A DNA stretch of 64,000 bases, taken from positions 7,586,869 through 7,650,868 of the forward strand of contig NC_050477.1 of NCBI RefSeq assembly GCF_013373865.1, written 5' to 3'. The translations under genes and the position numbers were made by a program. Under the pieces are notes generated by a model. The model was not told where the DNA came from. It worked only from the letters and a program-made list of their open reading frames with translations, and ran no database searches. Below are positions 38,518-49,663 of this stretch, piece after piece. The stretch is from Monomorium pharaonis. Lineage: Eukaryota > Arthropoda > Insecta > Hymenoptera > Formicidae. Numbering within the stretch: position 1 is the first letter of the stretch; every line of letters begins with the position of its first letter.

Positions 38518-39369
38518 GCAGGCAGAAGGAGAGGCTGAAAAAATGAAGGAAGACAGACCGGTCAGAGGGGCAGGGCGGTATACTTAATTGAATATTCAGG
38601 GATATACGATTGATGCGCGGTGTCAGCAGCCGTGGCGTAAAGCCGCGGCATGCGGCAGCGTAATCGACGTATTACGCCGGGCTTTTACGAGCAATTATGT
38701 TAAAGTCAAAAGGTGGCTCGAGGTGCACCCAGCGCTCTTTTGACCGACACGTATTGTTAAATGTGTATCTATTACCATTAATGTTAGGTAAGTTTAAAAA
38801 AACTCCTTATCAACGATAAAGATTGCGAGATTGAGAGGTAAAGATAGAGAGAAAGAGAGAAGAAAAAATTAGATATTTCCCCGTTCATAATAAAAATGGA
38901 TTAAATTGCGGGATGTCGATTAAGCGATCACGCACCTCTCACGATCCTATCGTGCGGAAGAAACGTCATCCCAGATCAAGTCGGAGGCAACGTTGGCGGT
39001 GACGAGAGAGGAGGAAGGGAAATCTTTCTTTTTTGCGCGGAATAAAACTCAGGGGGAGAGCGACGCGTAGCGTATAGGAGCGGACGGGGACCTCGACGCG
39101 CGCGGTCTGCAGCTGCTGGATCTTATGCTAATCCCACCCCCGGAGGCTAACCCCGGCGTGCGCATCCCATGAAAAAGTTGCTCGTTACACGCTCGCCCAT
39201 AAATCTCCCTCCTAAGCTTAATCTGTCCGCCGCCGCCACCGCCGCTCCCCGCGCCGACCCGCGTCGCGGAAAACTCCTGCGAACCCGGGCGGCAGGTGTA
39301 TACGTCTCGGCGCGCCCGCGGATTTTCATAATTTTTTATCCTTCGGCGAGAATTTAAATCCCGGTCAAG

Positions 39370-39393
39370 CCGGCCGGCCGGCCGGCCGACCGG
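39370..39393. repeat. (CCGG)n palindromic microsatellite
   Basis: About five GCCG/CCGG units in a row, each self-complementary, within a CpG-rich block. Confidence 0.9.
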
Positions 39394-39430
39394 ACGTCCG
39401 TCTGGAGAATGCATGCAGCTTCTTTTGCTC

Positions 39431-42400
39431 TTCGAGAAACGACCACGTCGTATCGACAGGAGAGGTAAAAACTTTGTTAACGACAGTTTGCAGATATGGC
39501 AATACTTTGCTGTTTTAAAATTGTGGTTGAGATTTTCCGAGGGAGAAGAGTAGTTTTAAAGAATTCGATGATACAACACGTGCAATATTATGATTCTTTC
39601 AAATATCTTACATTTATATAAATTTTTTACGTGAAATTAGTTACTTATATTTCTTTCTAATTATACATAAAAATTTTGAATGCCCAGTCTTCTAAGAACA
39701 TTCGATGGTACATGTACCAGGGGTTTCGGAAGAGAATGAAGCTACACGTTTACGCTCACGAGGGAGATGTGCGTACGTACATACATACCGGCACATACTA
39801 GGATCCCCTCGGCAGGGGGATACGCTCTCGCGATCTCCGAAGCGATCTTCGTGCCGTTCGCGAGTGGATTGGACACGCATAATGAGAGCTTCGCCCCCGA
39901 AAGGTTCGTGCCGCTGTCGAGCCGGGTATACCCCGAGATACGAGTAGGAGGGCAAAGAAAGAATTATAAGAGGTGGGCAGAATGCAACGTATAGCGTGAG
40001 AACTCCCGGCGAGTCGGCTCTCGCTCGTTCTCTCTCTCCTTCTCTCTCCTTTTCCACCCTCCCTCTGCTCCCGGATTTCCGAGATGCTCGCGTGAAATCC
40101 CAAATGTAGATATCTGTTCCGTGAGAGGCGTTCGGAAAAAGGGCTCGCTCCGCTCTAGGAAGGAAGGAAGAATGCGTCGAAGAGCGCGGAGAGCCACCCG
40201 CCCGCCTCTCTCGTCAACCCTCTGCTCTCGCCCTCGTATTCTGCACGCCACCGAGGGATACACGTCATCGGTCGACGAAGTCGGTCTACGAGCACATTTC
40301 TCGTAGCGGTGTGCCAAAAAATCTCTGGTTCCTGTCTGTCAGTCGATCGGTCCCTCCGAGATCGGTCTTCGCCGCGCGCGCACACGCACACACGCGGCAT
40401 CTTTCGTAGATGAAACGCCCGACATCTAAATTGGGGAGTAGCTCGACGAAAACGAAAAACGAACCGAATTTCAGTTATGTGACGAAGTAAGGGCATTTTA
40501 TTCCTCGTTGGATTTCATGTAAACTTCACTTTGATAAATAAATTAGTCTTCAAAGATAACGATTCTAAATTTGAATCGAATATGAAGTCTTTATATGTTC
40601 ATAATCTTGTGAGATTTTATAGAAACATGAATTGACTATTTAGTAGCTACATAAGCTGTTAAAAATTATTATTACCGTCAAAAATATTTTTTTGACAGTA
40701 ATATAATTATAATGACGAAAATCTAAAATTAAATATAATTATTACAAATGAGATGCAAGTGAAAACAGGTATCGCATTAAAAAAATTTTTTTTGCATAAC
40801 GTAATAAGATTTGTTCAGTATTGGGATTGTTAAAAAAAAAATGAAATTCAAATATCTAATATTCATCATAACTACATGTCCGCGGGGATACCTAACTCTC
40901 ACTTAATCTATGACATTTCAAGCACTAAAAATCCAACTCGCCGAGTCGAGGAAATGTGCTCGATTTCTGAGACAGCCGACACATACCCCTATATGTACAT
41001 ATTATTTACGTACATACGTGTAGTCGTCGTGCTCGTGAGTTTCCAGGACAGCGTATATACAATGCGGATAGAGCGTGTGAGAAGTCTATGGGCGTGGGGG
41101 CCATTATGGAGATGGATCTTCCTTCGAATAAAGCTCGCAGGACGGGCACGACGAGGGGACGAGGGAGGAGTGACGGAGAGGAAGAAGAGTAGGAAGAGGG
41201 AGGCAAGGGTAGTTTGAAGAGCCGCCACCGGGCTGCGGAAGGAAAGGGGACGGAGGGGGGTGGTAGGAAAGAAGACGAAGGAAGAGCGAGGACGGAGAGA
41301 AAGACGGCGGGGAGGAGAGAAACGCGAGGAGGTGGTAGTGGTGCTGGCGGTGGCGTGGGGTCCCAGTGGGTAGTTCGTGGTAATATATCACCCTCTTGTC
41401 GTCCGTGAGACGCGAGTAAGCCTGTCGGCCAGTAGCCACCCCCTCTGCGCACCACCCCGCGACTACGAGCTTCTCCAAAGCGGAGGTGCGAGAGGGAATC
41501 GATACTCTCTAGGTACGACGGACATTGCGCGAGGAGCGTCCGGATGTGCTGTCTCGCTTTTGGTCCGGCGGAGATCGAGATCGATATCCCCGTGGGTATC
41601 TCGGTTTGGTCTTCGGGCTACGGTCGCGCAACCGATCGATCTCGACTGATTTTTACCTCTGTTTAGCCGATTAAGTCCGAAGCCCGGGGCTGACTTCGCC
41701 GTACGTCTCGAAAAGTCGTAATTCCGCCCTTAGCCGTAAAGTCTTACCGGCGATTTTAGTTTCTTCCTAATGGTTCTCGAGGAATACGAATCCAATACGT
41801 AATTATACATATAGACATTTTGAGATGAAACTTTTTTTCTTCGATACACGGTTGAATCGCGTTCGTATTTTATTATGAACTTTCACATTTTTGATTGAAA
41901 AAAGATTCTTAAACCTATCGATACTTTATATTTATTGTTTTGTAAACTCCATTACAAAAGAAAAGATTGTAAAACATAACTGTAACGTAAGTGTAGTCAA
42001 TTTAATTCCTTAATAATTATTTTGATAACGTCGCTTATCGATTGCATCAACAATTTTCGAAAAATTACCTTATTAATCTTCAGCAATGCGCCAAGCTGTG
42101 CAACCCCCCCTGTCCCGCTCCTTCCTCCCGGAATGTAACAGGAAATCCTCTACGCCGCCCGAGAGAACGGCCTGATACTTTCACGAGCAACAACGCGGCG
42201 GCAGCGAGCGCGGTTTAATCAAGGAAAGGAGACGGAGGTGGATGTGGGGGTGGTAGATGGCGGATGGAGGGACAAAGCACTAGGGGTTCCCGAAGGAGAA
42301 GCGCGAGGATGGGGTGTGGGAGGGGGTGGTCTAGGAGGTAGAGGAAGAAGAGGAGAAGAAAGAGGGGGTGGTAGTGAGGAGGGTGGCGGGACGCAGGCGG

Positions 42401-43550
42401 GATGCGAGGTTGTGGAACCGTGGATCGATGTGTCGCCCGCGTGTCCAGCAGGTCGCGAGCGCTTGCGCCTTGATGTCCTCACGTTCCCCTCTCTCTTTCT
42501 CTCTATCTCTCTCTTTCCTCCTCTTTGCGTTTATCCGGGGCCCCTGATTCGCCGAGTGCGCGGTGACAACTCCTCTCCGAGTTTGTCACTCGACGACGCC
42601 CGATTCCCCCGCACGTCGTCCTTCGCCCGGTCACCCCCGTCCACCGTTCTCGTGCCCTCCCCCGACGCGCGGGACACGCCGTTGTCCCTTTCCCTACGGC
42701 GTTCGGTGTCGCCAACGGGACCAGGCCAGGCGTTGGTCGTCGTCGGAGACTTTTCCCTCCGTAGTCTGCGACACAGATACCGTCACCGCCCTTCGTGGGT
42801 GGGGCTCTCGCTGAGAGCCTGTTCTTCTCTCGTTATTGCTTCGTTCGATGTCTTTAAGTCGAATCTAAGAATGGGAAAGAGAAATAGAATAGCAATATAT
42901 GACATATACACATAAGCCGAATGAGATCGGAAGCTAACAAACGATTCAAGACTTAAGGAGAGATACGTCATAGAGAGAGAAAGAGAAAACACTGTTTACT
43001 TAACGCTTTGAGACTAATTTTTTAAAGAGCGAGAGCAGTACTCGATTGAACTAGCATTAGTGTCTACAATGCATTTACGTATTTGTATTTTAATGTATGC
43101 ATACATTTTACATGTGTGTGTCTTTTCTGATTGTTCAAATATTTCTCGTACTATACGACATATAAAATTATAAATAGAATTCTGTTCTAAATTCTTTGAC
43201 ATAGTTGTAGATTGTTTAAAATGAACTTTATCATAACAATATACTTTACAAATGTAAAGTAGAGGAAAGGATATTATGTGTCTAATTTAAATAATTTGTA
43301 TAAGAAAGAGCATAAAATTCTTGTCTCACCCATTATACAATTTTTTTGATAAGTATATTCAAAACTTCAAAACATATCAAATTTTTGATCAGGCAAGTTG
43401 TGATTGTAAATATTACAAATCACAATATTATTCGGTGTAATGCATCAAGTGCGTTATAATGGCATATAAATCACTCTAAGAAGAGATTCTATCCGAATGA
43501 AAATTAGATAATTATCCTGTCGAAATGGAGAAATAACGGCTTTTGCCGAC
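39431..43550. other. Intergenic mosaic of CpG-rich and AT-rich blocks
   Basis: CpG-rich blocks at 39700-40490, 40870-41790 and 42090-42860 alternate with AT-rich spacers at 39430-39700, 40490-40870, 41790-42090 and 42860-43550. The GC blocks contain strand-asymmetric pieces: pyrimidine-rich 40020-40080, purine-rich 41150-41350 and 42230-42400. Many overlapping open frames occur here on both strands, including one of 225 codons at 42238-42915, but none carries a domain or splice-consistent exon pattern that I recognise. Confidence 0.45.
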
Positions 43551-44738
43551 TGTGATTACGACTTCGCGATAATATCACTTCCTCGGTACGCAACGGCGGG
43601 ATAGGTCACGCGAAGTGTCACCTGATTCCCCTTCCCCTAGCGAATCAGCTCGCGAAGCGCGTTAGGCACTTCCCCCGAATTAAGAGCGGAGACACGTGTA
43701 TTGGATTTCCTCGCCATGCTGCGCTTCCGTCCTCCACGACTCAGAATGTCGCTGTCCTCTGTCCCCACCACGGAGCGACACAGGCGACAGCGAGGATTGG
43801 CTGGCCGTGGCGACAAGGGCGTGGTACACCTCCATTGCGTCTTTCGATTGTACTGCTCGGACCATCCGGATTGTAGTTTGCACGTGCTCGTCACGATTCT
43901 CTTTCGGCTTCACGTTAATCCTTTGAGTGTCACGTCGCATAATCCCGCCGTTTATTTTTCAAATACTGAAGAGCGCCGCAATAAATTGGATTATGCGTTT
44001 AGTGTGTTACTACAGTTATTCTTAGATTTGATTAGAGTCTACAATCGAAATATTTTCTTTCAATTTGTTAAAACTAAATAAGTAATTATACATATAATAA
44101 ATTTTATTTTTACTTGCCGTGATACTTATGACCGTGACACTTTTCAACGTAAAGAAAATAACAAGCGCGCTGCTTGGCATTTTTCGTACAGATTTTTGTG
44201 GACATCTTCACTTCAACTTAAAATTAATTCTGAATGAACGGAGAGTGTCTCAGAGAAGTGTTTTGTCTTATTGTTTCTGAATGTATTTTTATGTCAACGT
44301 ATATTCGTAAGCAGTATTTTGCGACAATATTATACAAATTAGAAAACGAAAAATTCGGTATTGCCAATATTACTTTAATTTATTTAAATTTAAGAGTTAC
44401 TTAAGAGTAACTTAATTAAGATGTATGATTAAAGTATTAGTAAAATTATAAAATTTCATAGATTATTCTATTATTCTATTATTATCTGTAAAATTTGAGC
44501 ACAGTTATATCTTATTGATTTAAAAGTTATTTTTTATTGTAAAATCGTGTTTTGTTTACCAAAAATTGCAGCAAAATATGATCATTTCAATGCATAAATT
44601 ATTATAAGCCAATTTTTCGTTGTTTTTTACTTTGCAACTGGTTTCAACACCAAAATTTCACATTCATAGTCAAATTTTTTTACTTTTGTTAATTATAAAA
44701 ACTTAAAAAGTTTTTAAATAATAACTTTTGGCTAGTTA
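43551..44738. other. CpG-rich block followed by AT-rich spacer
   Basis: 43551-43960 is CpG-rich and open in several frames on both strands. 43960-44738 is AT-rich and featureless. I could not support any frame in the CpG block as coding. Confidence 0.4.
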
Positions 44739-44740
44739 TA

Positions 44741-44947
44741 CTTTCTAAACTGCAATCAACTGAAAACATTTATTTCAGTGGTATATTTATAACGTTGTCC
44801 ATCAGTGAAACAAATACACTGATCTTTCAGTGATTATACATTAATTCTGAAGTAAAAATCACTCAGTCAGTGGATATTTATTAATTATTATAGTTATAAG
44901 TATACCACTGCAAATCAGTAAAAATACACTGATTGCAATTTAGAGAG
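44741..44947. mobile_element. MITE with about 54-bp terminal inverted repeats
   Basis: The left end (CTTTCTAAACTGCAATCA) and the reverse complement of the right end (CTCTCTAAATTGCAATCA) match at 16 of 18 positions. The inverted similarity continues inward with gaps to CAGTGGTATAyTTATAAC. The element is 207 bp, flanked on both sides by TA (44739-44740 and 44948-44949), and has no coding capacity. The interior carries repeated CACTGA/TCAGTG motifs. The TA flanks and size fit a non-autonomous Tc1/mariner-type element; the superfamily is inference. Confidence 0.75.
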
Positions 44948-44949
44948 TA

Positions 44950-47440
44950 GAGCTAAAATATTCTTAAACTTGCAGCATTCGTCGCTGTCACGATCGAAAA
45001 CATGAAAATCTTTTCGACATTCTAACGTTCCACTTGGAGCTGTTCCACGATATAAATATATATGCAATAACCATTTTTCGAGACTAAAGTAGCCGGCTTT
45101 ACGCCTCTAACACGCCATTATGTAGGCGCATAAAGGAAGTCGAGTTTATGACAGGTTGAAACTCGAATTAGGTCGAACATCAGGCTGTGGGTGTCCTGAG
45201 GGCTTACGTTACGTGACCTTAGAGATTGAAATGTTCATTACGCAATTTTCTTAAGTGGAAACGAATTAATTGATCGGTCTATGCTCCAAATGCAAAATGC
45301 GTACTCGTGAGAGATCGTGGTTAGATTAAAATTTTTCACCCCACATGTTTTTGAGCGTGGCGCACGAAGTTAAAGACGTTGCTTTCAATAGACTCGACTT
45401 GCAGCCGTTTTGTTGCTCCGGATTTCGAAATTAAGGGACGAGCGTAACGTTTCAGACTTGCGTGCGTTAAATTGGCCATCCGTTGCTAATAGGCGTTATT
45501 CGCTACAAACGTTTTTTCCCCGCCTTTTTTATTTATCGTTCTCCCCTTAAAGGAATACATTATTTATGCAAAACTACATTAACGTAAGAGGTAAAGACGC
45601 ACAATGTAAATGTACTATCTTACTTTGTACCATACACTTTATGTTCGGTTGTCGATTATCCGTCTTTATGTTAGGTAAACGCAAACAATTCGATTATATG
45701 GTGCAAGAATTAAAGATTTATCTATTAAAGCTACGATACTCTTATACTTTACGAATAATTGAGAGTACTGCACTTCAGCAGGGACTTCTTAAAAATAATA
45801 ACCTGTTTAAAACGAACGAAGGAATAAGTAACAAAAAGCGAACGGCTCTTCCAGGCTGCTGGAATGCCTGCTGTCGATGGCGGAGAGTCGGAGGGGGGGG
45901 GGAGGGGGTCGGAGTGTTCGCGATTTACAACGTGAAACCGATACACTCGTTGTCGTCCACCGTCGGGCCCCAATCGGGACGAGGGGGCGTGTTGAAAATG
46001 CTCTCACGGCGAGCGAGTCCCGGCTCGACGCGGGGCCCTTGCCGTGTCGCGGGATAATTGGGACACCGTGTATTATCGCTTGCGTGCCATATACGCGGTG
46101 CGCGGTGTGTGATTGGATAGGCGGAGATGGGTCGCGCGAGATAGCTGACCCTAACTAAGGTGGAAGACCGACCGCGGGGGTATATCTCGGAGGACCATCT
46201 TCTCTCCATCTGCAGCGGCGTTACCTATCTACGTCACGGTTGATGCATGGCGTGGGCGTTCCTGCGTTCGTATACTCAGGGGTTCTCATTTAATTATCGG
46301 AGGCCAACCCTCCCGTCGATCTCTCTTCTCCCCCTCCCCCTTCGCCTGCTTCCCTGGTAGACGGTGTGAAACTTGCCTGCAGATCTAAGGGGACAAGAAT
46401 ACTCCTTCCTCTCTCTCTCTCTCCCTCTCTCTCCCTCTCTACCTGAGTCGATAGAAATATATGCCGCGACTGTTTTCTCTCATTTTGTCGTTCGTGGAAG
46501 AGAGGAAAGGTATTAGATCTATAATTGCATAACTGGCGCGCGATGCCACTTGATACGATACATTAATTTCGTGATTATATGTTATAATTAAATTGCCGAT
46601 AAGAATCTCGAATTTTATGCTCCGTTATTGTCGCACTGGTTTCTCGAAGGTATGTTAAATTAGATTTCACTCGTCTAGCAATTCTCTCTTCGTCGGTCGA
46701 GATTAGTCTGATCAAATCTCTGTTTCTACACGTTAAATGTATACCGAGTAACTCGGGATTGAACTCGCTCGTTTTGCTTATCCCTCCTGATACCTTGTCC
46801 AATCGATAAACCATTATTGATTTGGAGTAGCCAGTGTCGTTGACTTAGTCGTTGAACAGTTAAACACGCGAGGAAATTGTTCATGTAAGTTTGTTAAGAG
46901 AAAAAGCAGTATTGATTATTTTATTTAAATCCAATGTAATTTTTTACTTGTCATTTTAGTATATATACATTTTTTGTAAAATTTATTGCTATTAATCCAA
47001 GAATAGTCATTTTGTATTACTAATTTTATAATCATTTATGTGAGATTATTTTATAATTATAAAAATTTTATTCAATATTTAAAAAAAAGAGGAATTAAAA
47101 AATAGATAATACTTATAAATCAGTAATGAAAACTATTGTACTGTTTGAGCTTCATTTTTTCGCTACTGAAGTTTAAAAACATTCGAAATGATTACTTCCG
47201 GATTAATAGACATAACTAATTTATTACTAACTATAAAATTGGAAGTATTTTACAACAATATGAAAACAATTACAGGTTTTAATATTATTTAACAAATCTC
47301 GTTTTATCAAACAAGATAGATTTTAGATTAAAAATATATTTAACGGGTCTTTTGTTGCATCTTGCCTGCAATTTTATTACACAAATCGCAACAAAATTTT
47401 TTCACGACAATTTTTAATAAATTTTAATCACGGTCTTTAT
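44950..47440. other. Intergenic DNA with a moderately complex block and a CpG-rich block
   Basis: 44990-45560 has mixed, high-complexity sequence that could be conserved non-coding DNA. 45840-46500 is CpG-rich with a G10 run and short (TC)n stretches (about 46410-46440). 46500-47440 is AT-rich. No gene recognised. Confidence 0.4.
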
Positions 47441-49610
47441 CCTTGACGCTTCGATGTCTCACAGTTTTGTGTCGTAATGTATAGCTTTCGCCGCAGTATC
47501 GTCGACCGCTATATAGGAAGTAGATATTCTTACGTTCAATATTACCATGTTTTCCTTCAGCTTCAATCGCATCCCTTTCCCCGTCGCCTCTCGCCCATTC
47601 TATTCACCCGCTGCTGCACGCGGCCGATTATAAATCACGTTCACGTTCGGCGGGGCCTCTTTGACGACCGCGCGGGCGCGAGTACAATGCGATTCGTGGG
47701 CGCGTGTGAAAATGCACGCGCGTATACGTACGTGTGTACGTATAACGCGCGCGATCATCCCCCTTGTCCACACGTTGGCGTGATACGAGCGTGCAGTCGG
47801 TCCTACATACGCACGCACATACGACAGGGGAATACGCGGGGGCGGCAGGGAAGGGATGGCGAGGGACCAGAGCACCTCATTAACCGGTTATTAATAGCTC
47901 GGCCCGCTCATATTAATGACAGACGCATCTGCTCCTTATATATCTACCTGGCGTGTATATACGCCGCGGACCTCTCCTTCCGCTCGCCTCCTCTCTTCGA
48001 CTGGAGTTTTTTAGCGCTCGTTGAGCGCGCGGTGCGCACTCTTACGCGCGCGCGAGTTCCGATCGTCTGTCTTGTTAAGCCACCTCGCCTCAATGCAAGG
48101 CCGCCGCCAAACGTGGATAATAACTATAAGATACGTCGTACAATTTTCCCGGACGGTGATCCTCAGACCAAAAGAAAAAAAAAAAGATTTAGAAGAGCGA
48201 GAGATTCTTGGAGATGGAGATAAAAAGAGAGAAAGAGAGAGATTGCGCTTATCCTTCGCAAGACGGTAAGCGCTTAATCGGCGCTAAATGTAGACTATGG
48301 ATGCGGGTCGATGACCTGTACGCCTCCTCTCTCCCAGTCTACCCTCCCGTGCGTAATCGTTAGTTCGTCTCTCTGTCTCGAGCGACTTAACGGTGCTAAA
48401 TCGTCCGTGTATAACGGACTACCAATTGCGCAAAATCGGTAACGAGATCGAGAAACCTAATGAAGGCGGCAAATGACGTTTGTCGATCTCTCCTCTCACC
48501 GGAGCGATGCAGAATGCGGATGACCGATCCACCTCGATTGCCAATTCTCGCAAGACTCGACGTTATTAACGAGTCGTTACGTCCCCTTGTGCCCGCAACG
48601 AACTGGATCGGCGCCGATTGGCGCCGATCGACGACCGGCTCGCGATTGCACCAATTTCAGTCTAATCGCTTCTCCCTTTCATTCTTTTTTTTTCCTTTTT
48701 CTTTTTTCGTTTTTGAAACTTTCCTTTGGCTCGGCGCGCTCTCTCGGCCGCAGCACTGATTAGCCTCCTCACGTTCCTACGCGGTACGTGGAACGGTGAT
48801 AAATCGCGAGATGTCCGTCCGCGGGGCGACGTTCAGTAGCCCCTTGATGGCTCGCGTTCCCCAATTTAAGCGGTATTCAAGGCGACACAAAGAGCCCGGT
48901 AGCTCATATGTCATCGCGCGGCCGCGGTGACGGCGCGGCCTCGCCGCTTCCTTTTGTCGGTGGAGATATTATAGATCCGTGGACATTTAAGCGCGCGCGC
49001 GCACGATGGCGAGGCGCAAAGAACGGACGCGCGAGAGAGGACGCTAATTGATGTTACTGACTCGGAGTGACCCGCCGTGTGTCGACGCGGCGTCGTGTGC
49101 GGTCGCGATGCGGAACGTCTAAGGGAGCGCCTCGAGGAATCCGCCGCGGTAAGATTGACGCACCAGGTTGTTCCTTCCTCTCCCCCTCCCCCCCACCGCC
49201 CTCTCTCTTCCTCCTCCGCTTTGTCGCGGACCACGCTTAGAAAGTTGGCGACCGCGCTAATGCGAGATCGCGGCGTTTCGGGATAAGAGGTAGGGGATCG
49301 CAGCTTAGCAGAATCGGAGCTTGAAGATAACGCTTTTTTCTCGCGCGTACCAAAAATAGGCGAATATATGTATATTCCTCGATTCTTTCCGATCTGTGCG
49401 TACCGCAAAGTAGTTTCTCTAGACTCTGAGCTTCTGTAGATGATGATAATGTTACGATAATATATGTTACAACTGACGATGCCAGCTAGCTTGGACGAGT
49501 CTACCGTGCGACGATCGCAGCTGTCGGCGAGAACGGTACCGAAAGTCAGCAGCTAGCCGAATCTATGCGAGGGACTATTATTATCTTTCGTAGCCTTTCA
49601 CGTGAAGAAG
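47441..49610. other. Two-kilobase CpG-rich block
   Basis: Continuous GC- and CpG-rich DNA with many CGCG runs (for example 47690-47760 and 48985-49000). A 248-codon open frame at 47477-48223 shows no domain, has irregular composition (Arg/Pro/Cys-rich) and is overlapped by open frames in other phases, so I do not call it a gene. Confidence 0.4.
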
Positions 49611-49616
49611 AGAGAG

Positions 49617-49618
<2 letters not shown>

Positions 49619-49662
<44 letters not shown>
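49619..49662. repeat. (GA)n microsatellite
   Basis: About 20 GA units between two CpG-rich blocks. Confidence 0.9.

Positions 49663-49663
<1 letters not shown>

Larger units (their letters stand above)
37571..39430. other. Intergenic CpG-rich block with GA microsatellite
   Basis: Mixed DNA with a (GGA)-rich patch at 37690-37725, an AT-rich interval at 38000-38340, a (GA)n at 38476-38514, and CpG-rich DNA at 38590-38760 and 38930-39420. The 38590-38760 part holds homeodomain-like TAAT/TTTAC cores and a dyad at 38658-38677. No coding sequence recognised; a regulatory role is inference. Confidence 0.4.

Noticed and set aside
42238..42915. 225-codon open frame in a CpG-rich block
   Set aside because: Gly/Arg/Glu-rich start from purine repeats, no recognisable domain, and overlapping open frames in other phases.
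43637..44081. Overlapping open frames in a CpG-rich block, two on each strand
   Set aside because: All are similar in length with no protein family resemblance and no clear splice partners, so I could not choose one as coding.
47477..48223. 248-codon open frame
   Set aside because: Arg/Cys/Pro-biased, no motif, and an overlapping open frame on the opposite strand; expected by chance in CpG-rich DNA with few stops.
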